This document shows positions 1-6,565 of a stretch of DNA of 10,200 nt, piece after piece. This stretch comes from Wolbachia endosymbiont of Cylisticus convexus (GTDB lineage: Bacteria > Pseudomonadota > Alphaproteobacteria > Rickettsiales > Anaplasmataceae), in assembly GCF_003344345.1 (NCBI RefSeq), contig NZ_QPIP01000059.1, positions 1 through 10,200 of the forward strand. The letters run 5' to 3'. The notes under the pieces are model-generated. The model searched no databases. It worked only from the letters and a program-made list of their open reading frames with translations, and was not told the origin of the DNA. How positions within the stretch are numbered: position 1 is the stretch's first letter; the number at the start of each line of letters is the position of its first letter. The position numbers were made by a program, and so were the translations under genes.

Positions 1-44
1 GTATCTTGTAAAAAGCATCTAATGTTTTAAGCTTAAGCATTAGG

Positions 45-170
45 TGGAGGAGGGAAGAACTCTGTTTCTCCTCTTAGATATAAAATCTGTAAGAAAGATA
101 AGAGTTCCCTCCTCAAAAGTATAGGCTGGACGGTATCGTAGAAAGACCTAAATGGCTCTAATTCTGTATC
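45..170 (+). ncRNA. Candidate bridge RNA of IS110 copy 1
   Basis: A strong hairpin pairs 47-55 with 106-114 (9 bp) and 59-63 with 101-105 (5 bp), with a three-base bulge at 56-58 and a 37-base loop (64-100). The last 11 loop bases (90-100) are exactly complementary to 1339-1349, the junction at the element's right end. Fourteen bases after the hairpin, GACGGTATC (129-137) repeats the right end at 1334-1342. IS110 elements are known to encode a bridge RNA in the 5' non-coding region, with separate target-binding and donor-binding loops. The layout here fits that, with the hairpin as target loop and the segment around 122-150 as donor loop. The RNA ends are guesses, and no consensus promoter is obvious upstream. 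Confidence 0.65.
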
Positions 171-221
171 CACAAGGTTAGCCTTACTTTTCGTTTTAAA
201 TGGTAACGTATGGGGTTATAT

Positions 222-1210
222 ATGATCAACAACTTTCTTGGAATTGATGTATCAAAAGATCGCTTTGATGTTTTTCTTTCATTCATAAGTAAAAAAGAAA
301 AGCGTGAAACTAGGAAAAGGAGCTTTAAGAACGATGATCTTGGGTTTCAAGGTCTGCTGAGTTTTCTACAAAAGCATAATGTGGAAGAAGTAAAGTCATG
401 CATGTGGTTGTTATAGCGAAGCTTTGGCTGAATTTCTGCACAATGCTGGACATTTTGTTAGTGTTGTAAATCCTTATTGTATTAAATCTTATACAAGGAG
501 TAAGCTCGTAAGACAAAAGAATGATCAGACTGATGCAGAAATTATTGCTGATTATTGCCAAAGACAGGAACCAACTCGTTGGACACCACCTTCTTCTGAA
601 ATGAAAAAATTAAAACATCTTTATCGTTGCTCAGTTGCGTTAAAAGAATTAGTAAATAACCACCTAGAAAAAAAAGAGAGACTGCCTAAAGAAGTTGCAA
701 ATGCTTGTTGCAACGAATATAGTTAAAAAAATAGAAATAATAAAAAACTCCATACGCAAACTATTAAAGCAGCACAAAGAATTGTTGGAAAATTTTCAGC
801 TTCTATTGACTATTCCAGGAATAGGAGAGGAATCAGCAATGGCTATTTTAGCTGAAATCCCTGACATAAAAGCTTTTAGAGATGCCAGGCAATTGGCAGC
901 ATATACAGGAGTTATACCGAAAAATATAACATCAGGTTCATCTGTACATTCTAAACCAAGATTAAGTAAATCAGGTTCACAAACATTACGTAAGGCCCTT
1001 TTCTTTCCTGCCATAGTAGCCAAGAATCACAATCCTATCATTGTGAGTTTTTGCCAAAGACTAAAGAAGAAGGGTAAGCATAATATGGCAATTGTGGGAG
1101 CTGCAATGCGTAAGCTACTCCATATCATTTTCGGTATCCTGACATCCAAAAGTGCTTTTGATCCAAATCATATCAAGAATTACAGAACTAGGATGTTGAC
1201 TGTAGTTTAA
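222..1210 (+). pseudogene. IS110-family transposase, two frameshifts
   Basis: Three reading frames join end to end. The first, from ATG 222 (in-frame ATG also at 210), gives the RuvC-like N-terminus with FLGIDVSKDRFDV, whose Asp is the first residue of the DEDD tetrad. The second (from about 399 to 726) carries GCYSEALAEFL and KNDQTDAEI, the last two Asp. The third (695-1210) carries the C-terminal Transposase_20 domain with LLTIPGIGEESA, a SGS/SG serine motif and LRKALFFPA. The first break, near 402, fits an 8-base deletion that removed the E-A-T of the conserved EATG box, and so the catalytic Glu. The second break lies near 690-710. Reassembled, the protein would have about 330 residues, normal for IS110. 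It cannot be made as one active protein, so this copy should be non-autonomous. Confidence 0.9.
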
Positions 1211-1294
1211 AATCAAAAAATGCTTCCAATCCATTCAACATATTCACTAACTGTAATCTGTGTACTGTTACACAATCAGAAGTATTTTTTGATT
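1211..1294 (+). repeat. Long inverted repeat after the transposase stop
   Basis: Bases 1211-1226 pair with 1279-1294 over 16 positions, with a single G-U wobble. The 52-base interior holds a second hairpin, TGTGTA (1259-1264) with TACACA (1269-1274) around a CTGT loop. It begins directly after the transposase stop codon. It may act as a transcript end, although the T-run is inside the arm rather than after it, or it may be a structured 3' part of the element. Copy 3 has no equivalent: its right end follows the stop codon almost at once. Confidence 0.5.
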
Positions 1295-1340
1295 TTATGA
1301 TACAGCTTGAGTAATTTTTTTGTTGACTAGCAAGACGGTA

Positions 1341-1524
1341 TCTTTCTTATCTTATTTTTTGTTCACACAGACTAGCATGATCAAAACTATCAACTGATGG
1401 ATTTTCGCAATAACGTCAATAGCAGTCAGATGTCCTACACCTTTTAGCAGGTCTATAGTTGAATTTGAGCGCTCTATAAGTAGCAACAAATAATATAACT
1501 TATTTTTTTCTCTATATAACACTG
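1341..1524. other. Gene-poor stretch downstream of IS110 copy 1
   Basis: No convincing gene is present. GACTAGCA occurs at 1325-1332 and 1370-1377. On the minus strand, an open frame without a clear start (about 1352-1500) reads STIDLLKGVGHLTAIDVIAKI, which resembles the helix-hairpin-helix part of IS110-type transposases. It lacks all other domains, so it is at most a degraded fragment. Confidence 0.4.
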
Positions 1525-1902
1525 TTAGCCGAATAGATATTTGCTTGACGTTTCTATGCCTTCATTATCATTAGTAATACTCAAGGGAAAACTAAACTTA
1601 ATAAGATTTGGAAGCATATTGTTGTTCCATGATTCACGTAATGCTGCTATACCTTCGTTGCAGATATCGTCATAAAGTAAATTAAATTCTTTAATATTTG
1701 AAAAACTACCATCCTTTAGCGCATTCATTAATATTACTCCACTTTCAATATCAATATCATTAGAAATTAAATCAAGTTTAACAAGATTTGGAAAGTTATC
1801 ATTCTTTAACAATTTAGTGATTGCTATTGAACCTTCTTCACCAATAATGCTAGAAGTTAATTTACACTCAGTAATATTTGGAAGATTAATATTCTTTAAT
1901 GC
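1525..1902 (-). pseudogene. Leucine-rich-repeat protein, C-terminal remnant
   Basis: The minus-strand frame contains four tandem repeats of about 30 residues of the ribonuclease-inhibitor LRR type: LPNITECKL..., FPNLVKLDL..., FSNIKEFNL... and LPNLIKFSF.... Each starts with a (L/F)xN(I/L) box and most end with a (A/L)LK or similar helix. The first Met in frame (1812) lies within the first repeat, but repeat-like sequence runs back to the prfA stop codon (1902-1904). Beyond that the frame enters prfA and meets a stop, so the original N-terminus is gone. The gene ends in YLFG and a TAA at 1525-1527. LRR proteins of this type are eukaryote-like and, in endosymbionts, often candidate host-interaction proteins; whether this fragment is expressed is unknown. 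I call it a remnant left by a deletion or rearrangement. Confidence 0.65.
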
Positions 1903-2981
1903 TAACCCCCTCCGGCCAACCTTTCTGCTTCATTACGTGAAATCAATGCCTCAATAAATTCATCTAGTTCACCTTCTTTTATAATCTGCTCTAATCGATG
2001 TGAAGTTAGATTAATTCTATGATCTGTAATTCTTGATTGTGGAAAGTTATAAGTTCTTATACGTTCAGAGCGATCTCCAGAGCCAATTTGACTTTTTCTC
2101 ATTGTTGACCTTTCCATTTCTTTTTTTTGTCTTTCAATTTCATATAGCCTTGCTCTCAAGACTTTCAGTGCTTTAGCTTTATTTTTGTGCTGCGATTTTT
2201 CGTCTTGCTGTATTACAACTATTCCTGTTGGCAAGTGGGTTACCCTTACTGCACTATCAGTCGTATTCACTGATTGCCCTCCAGGGCCACTAGATCTGTA
2301 AACATCTATTCGTAAGTCTTTCTCTTCTATTTTAAAGTCAACCTCTTCAACTTCAGGTAGTATTGCAACGGTGGCTGCCGAGGTATGTAGCCTTCCTGAG
2401 GATTCAGTTTCTGGTACTCGCTGTACTCTGTGTACTCCTGACTCAAATTTTAGCCTTGCAAAAACTTCTGTTCCGTTAATAAGTGCAGAAGCTTCCTTAT
2501 AACCACCTATACCTGTGTTAGAAATGCTTATTGGCTCGAATTTCCAATTTCTTCTTTCTGCATATTTTTGGTACATACGAAATAATATCGCTGCAAATAG
2601 CGCTGCTTCTTCTCCTCCTGTGCCTGCTCTGATTTCTAATATTGCGTTTCTTGAGTCATCTTCATCTTTTGGCAATAGCGCTAACTTTAGCTTGGCTTTT
2701 ACTTTTGGTAATAGCATCTTTTGCTTCTCAAAAAGTTCTTCTTTTGCTAACTCTTTTATATCATTTTCGCTGTTTTCATCTTTCATTATTTCTTCTAAAT
2801 CTGAAATTTCCTCTTTCAGTGTATTATATTCATCGATTATCTCGATGATTGGTCTGAGTTCAGAGTATTCCTTTGAAAGACTAATGAATTCTTTTTGACT
2901 CAAATTGGTAGGACTTTCCAAATTCCTCTCTATATCATTAAACTTTTTCTTTAAGTCTTGTAAATTATTCTCTATATCCAT
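1902..2981 (-). CDS. prfA: Peptide chain release factor 1 (RF1)
   Basis: Cytosolic class-I release factor that reads UAA and UAG at the ribosomal A site and triggers peptidyl-tRNA hydrolysis. With ATG 2981 the protein has 359 residues, the usual RF1 length. The N-terminal helical domain is followed by the stop-codon-reading region with the RF1-specific PxT motif (PET, about 190-192, within [15 protein letters not shown]). The catalytic GGQ is at about 234-236 in [17 protein letters not shown], and the conserved [17 protein letters not shown] segment follows. A TTG at 2996 would add five residues; I prefer the ATG because it gives the family length. No strong Shine-Dalgarno sequence is visible. 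The C-terminus ends in an unusual triple glycine (AERLAGGG), directly against the LRR remnant. It is transcribed divergently from engB. PxT rather than SPF separates it from RF2. Confidence 0.97.
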   Translation of the reverse strand: MDIENNLQDLKKKFNDIERNLESPTNLSQKEFISLSKEYSELRPIIEIIDEYNTLKEEISDLEEIMKDENSENDIKELAKEELFEKQKMLLPKVKAKLKLALLPKDEDDSRNAILEIRAGTGGEEAALFAAILFRMYQKYAERRNWKFEPISISNTGIGGYKEASALINGTEVFARLKFESGVHRVQRVPETESSGRLHTSAATVAILPEVEEVDFKIEEKDLRIDVYRSSGPGGQSVNTTDSAVRVTHLPTGIVVIQQDEKSQHKNKAKALKVLRARLYEIERQKKEMERSTMRKSQIGSGDRSERIRTYNFPQSRITDHRINLTSHRLEQIIKEGELDEFIEALISRNEAERLAGGG

Positions 2982-3010
2982 ATAGTACAGTTTCAACTGT
3001 TTAAGTAAGT

Positions 3011-3060
3011 AATATATACTGAAATAAAAAATTTCTTATATCAAGCAATAACACTATAAT
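3011..3060. promoter_or_regulatory. Divergent promoter region between prfA and engB
   Basis: On the + strand a perfect -10 box TATAAT (3055-3060) stands 28 bases before the engB start, with only a poor -35 (TTTCTT, 3032-3037). On the minus strand, TTGATA (3039-3044) and TATATA/TATATT (3011-3018) could serve prfA, but the spacing is long (about 20). A perfect 6-2-6 inverted repeat, ACAGTTTCAACTGT (2987-3000), lies just before the prfA ATG. These boxes are predictions by eye in AT-rich sequence. Confidence 0.35.
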
Positions 3061-3087
3061 TACCCAGGATATTTCTACCTTAACATA

Positions 3088-3681
3088 ATGGCAAGACAGA
3101 TAACATCAAGCTGCAGCTTCATATTTGGAGCTTCAGACAAAAAATCATTACCAGATGAATCAGCTCCAGAGATTGCGTTTGCTGGTAGATCAAATGTAGG
3201 AAAATCGAGTTTGATCAACTTACTGATAAATAGCAAAAAAGCTGCAAGAGTTTCCTCTAAGCCTGGATGCACTAGACAAATAAATTTTTACTCTATGTAC
3301 AATGATAAGTTCAGGATTGTCGACCTACCGGGATATGGCTATTCTCGTGCAAGCAGGGAAGAAGCAATACAATACTTAAACCTAATTGAGTATTATCTAA
3401 TTCAAAGGAGAAATCTAAGAAGAGTGTTTGTGCTTATAGATAGCAAGGTAGGATTAAAAGAAATAGACAAAGACTTTATTTATTGGTTAATATGTAATAA
3501 CATTAACTTTAACATTGTGCTAACAAAAATAGATAAAGTGAGTCAGGAAAGCCTAGATGCTATTCTAGAAAGCACTCAAAAGTGGATTAATAATGAGCAT
3601 GTGTCAATTCATCAAATAAGCATCTGTGTTAAGCATAAAATAACCAAGGTAAGAGATGAGTTTTTCAAGTTTACAAGATAA
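3088..3681 (+). CDS. engB: Ribosome biogenesis GTPase EngB/YsxC
   Basis: Essential-type TRAFAC GTPase that assists assembly of the large ribosomal subunit in the cytosol. The 197-residue protein is close to the usual 190-210. Motifs in order: G1/P-loop GRSNVGKS (33-40), G2 Thr in KPGCTRQINFY (Thr62), G3 DLPGYGYSRA (79-88), and G4 TKID (146-149). The G5 region (SICVKHKITKV) is weak compared with the typical SALKxxGI. GCTRQINFY and DLPGYGYS are diagnostic of EngB among small GTPases. Start ATG 3088 follows a plausible -10 box at 3055-3060. The last 26 bases overlap the start of the argB-like gene, so the two are probably co-transcribed and translationally coupled. Confidence 0.95.
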   Translation: MARQITSSCSFIFGASDKKSLPDESAPEIAFAGRSNVGKSSLINLLINSKKAARVSSKPGCTRQINFYSMYNDKFRIVDLPGYGYSRASREEAIQYLNLIEYYLIQRRNLRRVFVLIDSKVGLKEIDKDFIYWLICNNINFNIVLTKIDKVSQESLDAILESTQKWINNEHVSIHQISICVKHKITKVRDEFFKFTR

Positions 3682-4615
3682 AAAAGTGAAGAGCGATGAA
3701 TTTTCAAATGGTGAGATACCATTTAAGCAAAAAGCAGAAATATTACTTGAAGTGTTGTCTAGCATACCTAGCTTTGTAGGCGAAACTTTTATCATCAAAT
3801 GCAGCAGTGTAACAATCTCAGATAAAATGCTGCTTAATGCTTTTGTGCATAATATCGTCCTGTTGAAACAGCTTGGTATAAATCCGGTGATAGTTCATGA
3901 CGGAGAATATGAAATTAACTCAGTGTTAAAAATGCTAGGTATGAACAATAAGCTTGTAAATGGTGTCAGACTCACAGACAAAAGCACTATGAAAATCATT
4001 GAAATGGCACTATGTGGTTCAGTTAATAAAAAAATTGTTCAGCATATAAATTCTGCCGGTGGTTCAGCTATTGGATTATGTGGAAAAGATGGCAACCTCA
4101 TAAAAGCTGAAAAGACAAGCACTACGCTTAGGGAAAACAGATTAAATAATATTGAAAAAATACTAGACATGGGATTTATCGGTAGACCAACTGAGATCAA
4201 TCCTGATATATTATTTTTTATTGAAGAATCAGATTCTATACCAGTTATTGCACCTATCGGTTATGGAAAAAATGGAGAAACATATCATATTGATGCCGAT
4301 AGAACTGCAAGTGCAATTGCAATTGCAGTTTCCGCGTCTAAAATGATAATCTTGAGTGATACGGATGAAGAAATAAACGCAATTGGCAATGGAAGAGTCT
4401 TGATTAAAAGTTTAAATGCATCAATTGATCGTGGCGAAATTAAAGGAGAAAAACTTGTTGAAAGGCTTATGGCATATACTAAAATGGTGGAAGAATGTGC
4501 TGGAGTTGTTCACATAGTTAATGGTAGAATACCTAACATTATGCTTGATTTATTTACTAAGAATAATTCAAGCATATCAATCATGGATGATTTAGTACTG
4601 CCTATAACGATATGA
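3656..4615 (+). CDS. Diverged acetylglutamate kinase-like protein
   Basis: Amino-acid-kinase fold, most like ArgB (N-acetylglutamate kinase, second step of arginine synthesis). Retained features: Lys48 in FIIK, Arg105 in VNGVRLTD (substrate Arg of ArgB), GLCGKDGNLI (140-149), the Asp of the NxNAD box (Asp215 in HIDAD), LSDTD, and the C-terminal VHIVNGRIPNIMLDLFT. Several catalytic elements are altered: the first glycine loop (normally YGGNA) reads CSSVT (49-53), the second (normally HGGGPQ) reads HDGEYE (81-86), the Asn before NAD is His211, and the GGMxxK segment reads GEKLVE (264-269), so its Lys is missing. Family membership is good but kinase activity is doubtful; it could be a pseudoenzyme or have a new role. 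The 319 residues include an N-terminal extension of about 40. No other arginine gene is present in the window. Confidence 0.8.
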   Translation: MSFSSLQDKKVKSDEFSNGEIPFKQKAEILLEVLSSIPSFVGETFIIKCSSVTISDKMLLNAFVHNIVLLKQLGINPVIVHDGEYEINSVLKMLGMNNKLVNGVRLTDKSTMKIIEMALCGSVNKKIVQHINSAGGSAIGLCGKDGNLIKAEKTSTTLRENRLNNIEKILDMGFIGRPTEINPDILFFIEESDSIPVIAPIGYGKNGETYHIDADRTASAIAIAVSASKMIILSDTDEEINAIGNGRVLIKSLNASIDRGEIKGEKLVERLMAYTKMVEECAGVVHIVNGRIPNIMLDLFTKNNSSISIMDDLVLPITI

Positions 4616-4674
4616 ACGTTGAAAATTTTGGAACCCCTATTTAAACATATATTTATTTTTGTTACAATATTCTT

Positions 4675-4704
4675 ATTTCCATCATATCATTTGATGGAAA
4701 TTTT
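4675..4704 (+). terminator. Rho-independent terminator of engB-argB-like
   Basis: A perfect 10-bp stem (4675-4684 with 4692-4701) closes a seven-base loop. A short T-run (4701-4704) follows. It stands 60 bases after the argB-like stop codon. The stem is AT-rich, as expected in this genome. Confidence 0.65.
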
Positions 4705-4914
4705 CAGTCTTATGCACGACTTTATTTACATTTTTATTTGATTAAAAATTGCATTTTAGCAATAAAAAACTTATTTATTGTAGGAAAACTTGTGTTTGTT
4801 CTCACATAAAGCTATTTATGGAGTGATAATGGATGTATTATACTTACATTTCTGGTTCGGAAATTTATGCAGTTGTTTCTAACAAGATTAGTCAACAAGT
4901 TTTATTGTTTAAAG
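4705..4914 (+). promoter_or_regulatory. Leader region of the adaptor gene, no clear promoter
   Basis: With the terminator, this makes up the gap of about 300 bases between the argB-like gene and the adaptor gene. It is very AT-rich and has no supported gene. Possible promoter pieces include TTGCAT (4749-4754) with TATTTA (4772-4777), and GATAAT (4825-4830); none is a convincing pair. An in-frame ATG at 4867 could extend the adaptor protein by 16 residues. Confidence 0.25.
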
Positions 4915-5949
4915 ATGAGAAACAAAGTTATTATTATTACTAGTGCCATTCTTATTTTACTATTTGTTGTCAATAATGTGTTTTTGAGGAAAAATCAAAC
5001 AGTTCATAGTGATAATACAACTAATAGCTTTTCAGTAAAAACTCAGGAATATACACCGCAAAACCGTACTATATATTTGAATTTTTCTGGTACAGTAAAT
5101 CCCTTGCATAGGACCAATCTTATCTCAAGAACAAGTGGTCAAGTTATTGCTGTTTATTTCTCTGATGGTGAAAAGGTAAAGAGAGGTAATGTAATTTTAA
5201 AGATAGAAGATTATGACAGAGTTGAGCAAGTTGAAAAAGCCAAAGCCTTATTAAAGCAGCGTGAATTTGAGTATTATTCCTCTCAAAAATTGAATAAAAA
5301 AGGCTATGGAGCACAAATACAAGTGGAAGCAACTTTTACTGCATTGCAGAGTGCAAAAGCTGACCTAAAAAGGCTAGAATTGGATTTAGAAAATACTGCA
5401 GTTAAATCTCCTATTGATGGTTATATTGATAAAATCAATGCAAACGAAGGGGATTTTGTTAATGCTGGGCAAAAAATAGCTGACGTGGTTAATTTCGATC
5501 AAATTCTTGTAGTGTTATACGTTTCGGAGAATGAAGTAAATAAAATAGAGCTAGGCAGCACAGCTCAAATTAATTTACTAGACGGAAAAGAATTGGCAGG
5601 TGAAGTAAGTTTTATTACTAAAATTATTGAGCCTAAAACTGGATCCTATAGAGTAGAGGTAAAGGTAACTGATAATGAGATTATATCCTTGCAAGGACTT
5701 ACTGCTAGTGTAAGTCTACCTTCAGGCGAAAGGTTTGCATATAAAATTCCTTCTTCAGCCTTGAGCTTAAGTGATGATGGTGTTCTTGGAATAAAGATTG
5801 TTGATGACAATAATTATGTAGTATTTACACCAATAGAAATTGTTGATCATGAAAACGATGGGGTTTGGATAGTAGTAAATAACGAAAATAAGCCTATAAA
5901 GTTAATAACATTGGGCCATCTATTTGTTAAGCCTGGTGATAAGGTTTAA
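4915..5949 (+). CDS. RND-type efflux periplasmic adaptor (HlyD/AcrA family)
   Basis: Membrane-fusion protein that links an inner-membrane RND pump to an outer-membrane channel. With ATG 4915 it has 344 residues. It starts MRNK, then a hydrophobic signal/anchor (about 5-24), as usual for this family; starting at 4867 would put 16 extra residues before the anchor. There is no lipobox Cys. The first half-lipoyl segment includes SGQVIAVYFSDGEKVKRGNVILKI. A helical hairpin follows (roughly YDRVEQVEKAKALLKQ to LKRLELDLEN). The second half-lipoyl segment is TAVKSPIDGYIDKINANEGDFVNAG without a long break. A beta-barrel domain (LVVLYVSENEVNKIELG) and a C-terminal membrane-proximal domain complete it. 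The next gene converges on it, so its RND partner must be encoded elsewhere. Substrate cannot be told from sequence. Confidence 0.88.
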   Translation: MRNKVIIITSAILILLFVVNNVFLRKNQTVHSDNTTNSFSVKTQEYTPQNRTIYLNFSGTVNPLHRTNLISRTSGQVIAVYFSDGEKVKRGNVILKIEDYDRVEQVEKAKALLKQREFEYYSSQKLNKKGYGAQIQVEATFTALQSAKADLKRLELDLENTAVKSPIDGYIDKINANEGDFVNAGQKIADVVNFDQILVVLYVSENEVNKIELGSTAQINLLDGKELAGEVSFITKIIEPKTGSYRVEVKVTDNEIISLQGLTASVSLPSGERFAYKIPSSALSLSDDGVLGIKIVDDNNYVVFTPIEIVDHENDGVWIVVNNENKPIKLITLGHLFVKPGDKV

Positions 5950-5961
5950 GTTTGGGAACTT
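5948..5961. terminator. Weak hairpin between converging genes
   Basis: AAGTT (5948-5952) and AACTT (5957-5961) form a 5-bp stem around TGGG, across the junction of the converging adaptor and grxD genes. Only ten bases separate the two stop codons. A T-run (within 5975-5981) lies some bases further on the + strand. It may serve as a weak bidirectional terminator. Confidence 0.3.
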
Positions 5962-6283
5962 ATTCCGAAATAATCTTTTTTTCCTTTAATAAATTTTGTA
6001 ATTCACCTTTTTCATACATCTCGCGGGTTATGTCACAGCCACCAACAAACTCTCCCTTTATATATAATTGTGGAATTGTTGGCCAATCAGAAAAACTTTT
6101 TATAGACTGACGTATTTCATCATTCTCGAGCACGTTGATGCATTTAAACTTTACATTCAACTTTTTGAGAATTGACACCACGAGTCCAGAGAATCCGCAT
6201 TGAGGAAAATCAAAGGTGCCTTTCATATACAGCACTACATCATTTTCTGCTATGTCTTTTTTTATTTCTTCAAAGTTATTCAT
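5960..6283 (-). CDS. grxD: Monothiol CGFS glutaredoxin (Grx4/GrxD type)
   Basis: A 107-residue monothiol glutaredoxin that binds and transfers [2Fe-2S] clusters with glutathione, usually with a BolA partner. The active site CGFS has its Cys at position 29 (FPQCGFSG). WPTIPQLYI supplies the conserved cis-Pro and GGCDI the glutathione-binding loop. The start is ATG 6283 rather than the upstream GTG 6292, because AAGGTG, a good Shine-Dalgarno sequence, covers that GTG and stands about seven bases before the ATG. The gene lies 16 bases downstream of bolA on the same strand. The adjacent bolA supports a role in Fe-S cluster assembly or iron sensing. Confidence 0.95.
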   Translation of the reverse strand: MNNFEEIKKDIAENDVVLYMKGTFDFPQCGFSGLVVSILKKLNVKFKCINVLENDEIRQSIKSFSDWPTIPQLYIKGEFVGGCDITREMYEKGELQNLLKEKKIISE

Positions 6284-6299
6284 AAATATCACCTTAATT

Positions 6300-6518
6300 T
6301 TAAGCGCTAGTTTCTAGTTGCAATGCATGTATAGACTGACCTTCAAGAGCTTTATATACCATTCTATGTTGTTCTATTTTTGTCTTGCCGGAAAAACACT
6401 TGGAAGTTATTTTTAAATGGTAATGATCATCATCTCCAGCAAGGTCCTTAATCTTTATATCAGCATCAGGAAATGACTGTTTGATAATTTTCTCTAATTC
6501 ATGAATTGTAATAGTCAT
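6300..6518 (-). CDS. bolA: BolA-family protein
   Basis: A 72-residue BolA/IbaG-type protein, short like the alphaproteobacterial forms. The fold signature is visible: [28 protein letters not shown], then the conserved HRMVYKAL helix and a final IHALQLET strand. The Cys in SKCFSGK and the His in QHRMVY are the type of residues used to co-ligate a [2Fe-2S] cluster with a CGFS glutaredoxin. grxD follows after 16 bases, so the two are probably co-expressed partners. The malic-enzyme gene ends 47 bases upstream in the same direction, so all three may form one operon. BolA versus IbaG subtype cannot be settled by eye. Confidence 0.93.
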   Translation of the reverse strand: MTITIHELEKIIKQSFPDADIKIKDLAGDDDHYHLKITSKCFSGKTKIEQHRMVYKALEGQSIHALQLETSA

Positions 6519-6565
6519 CAGTTTGTTTTAAATCTTTTAATTATAAGTCTAAAATATGCAATTGA

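Larger units (their letters stand above)
1..1340 (+). mobile_element. IS110-family element, copy 1 (defective transposase)
   Basis: The element consists of a structured 5' non-coding region (about 1-221), a broken IS110 transposase gene (222-1210) and a 3' non-coding tail. The right end is placed at 1340 because AAGACGGTA (1332-1340) is also found at the right end of copy 3, where the flank is a recognisable tRNA. The left end is uncertain. GTATCTT at 1-7 recurs at 1338-1344, so the left end could lie at the very start of the window, giving an element of about 1.34 kb, normal for IS110. IS110 elements typically lack terminal inverted repeats, and none are seen here. Confidence 0.7.

Noticed and set aside
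796..1023. Open minus-strand frame inside the copy 1 transposase
   Set aside because: It is a shadow of the Transposase_20 coding region.
1325..1377. Direct repeat GACTAGCA as a target-site duplication
   Set aside because: It does not bracket the element; both copies lie on the same side or across the right end, and eight bases can recur by chance.
1525..1899. Degenerate 90-base repeats considered as a CRISPR or satellite array
   Set aside because: The repeats are coding, match the 30-residue LRR period, and diverge as protein repeats do; there are no spacers.
2515..2898. Open + strand frame within prfA
   Set aside because: It is the antisense shadow of a strongly supported RF1 gene and has low-complexity Ser/Phe composition.
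4867..4914. Sixteen-residue N-terminal extension of the adaptor protein
   Set aside because: The signal/anchor begins right after the Met at 4915, and the extension would put extra residues before it without a better ribosome-binding site.
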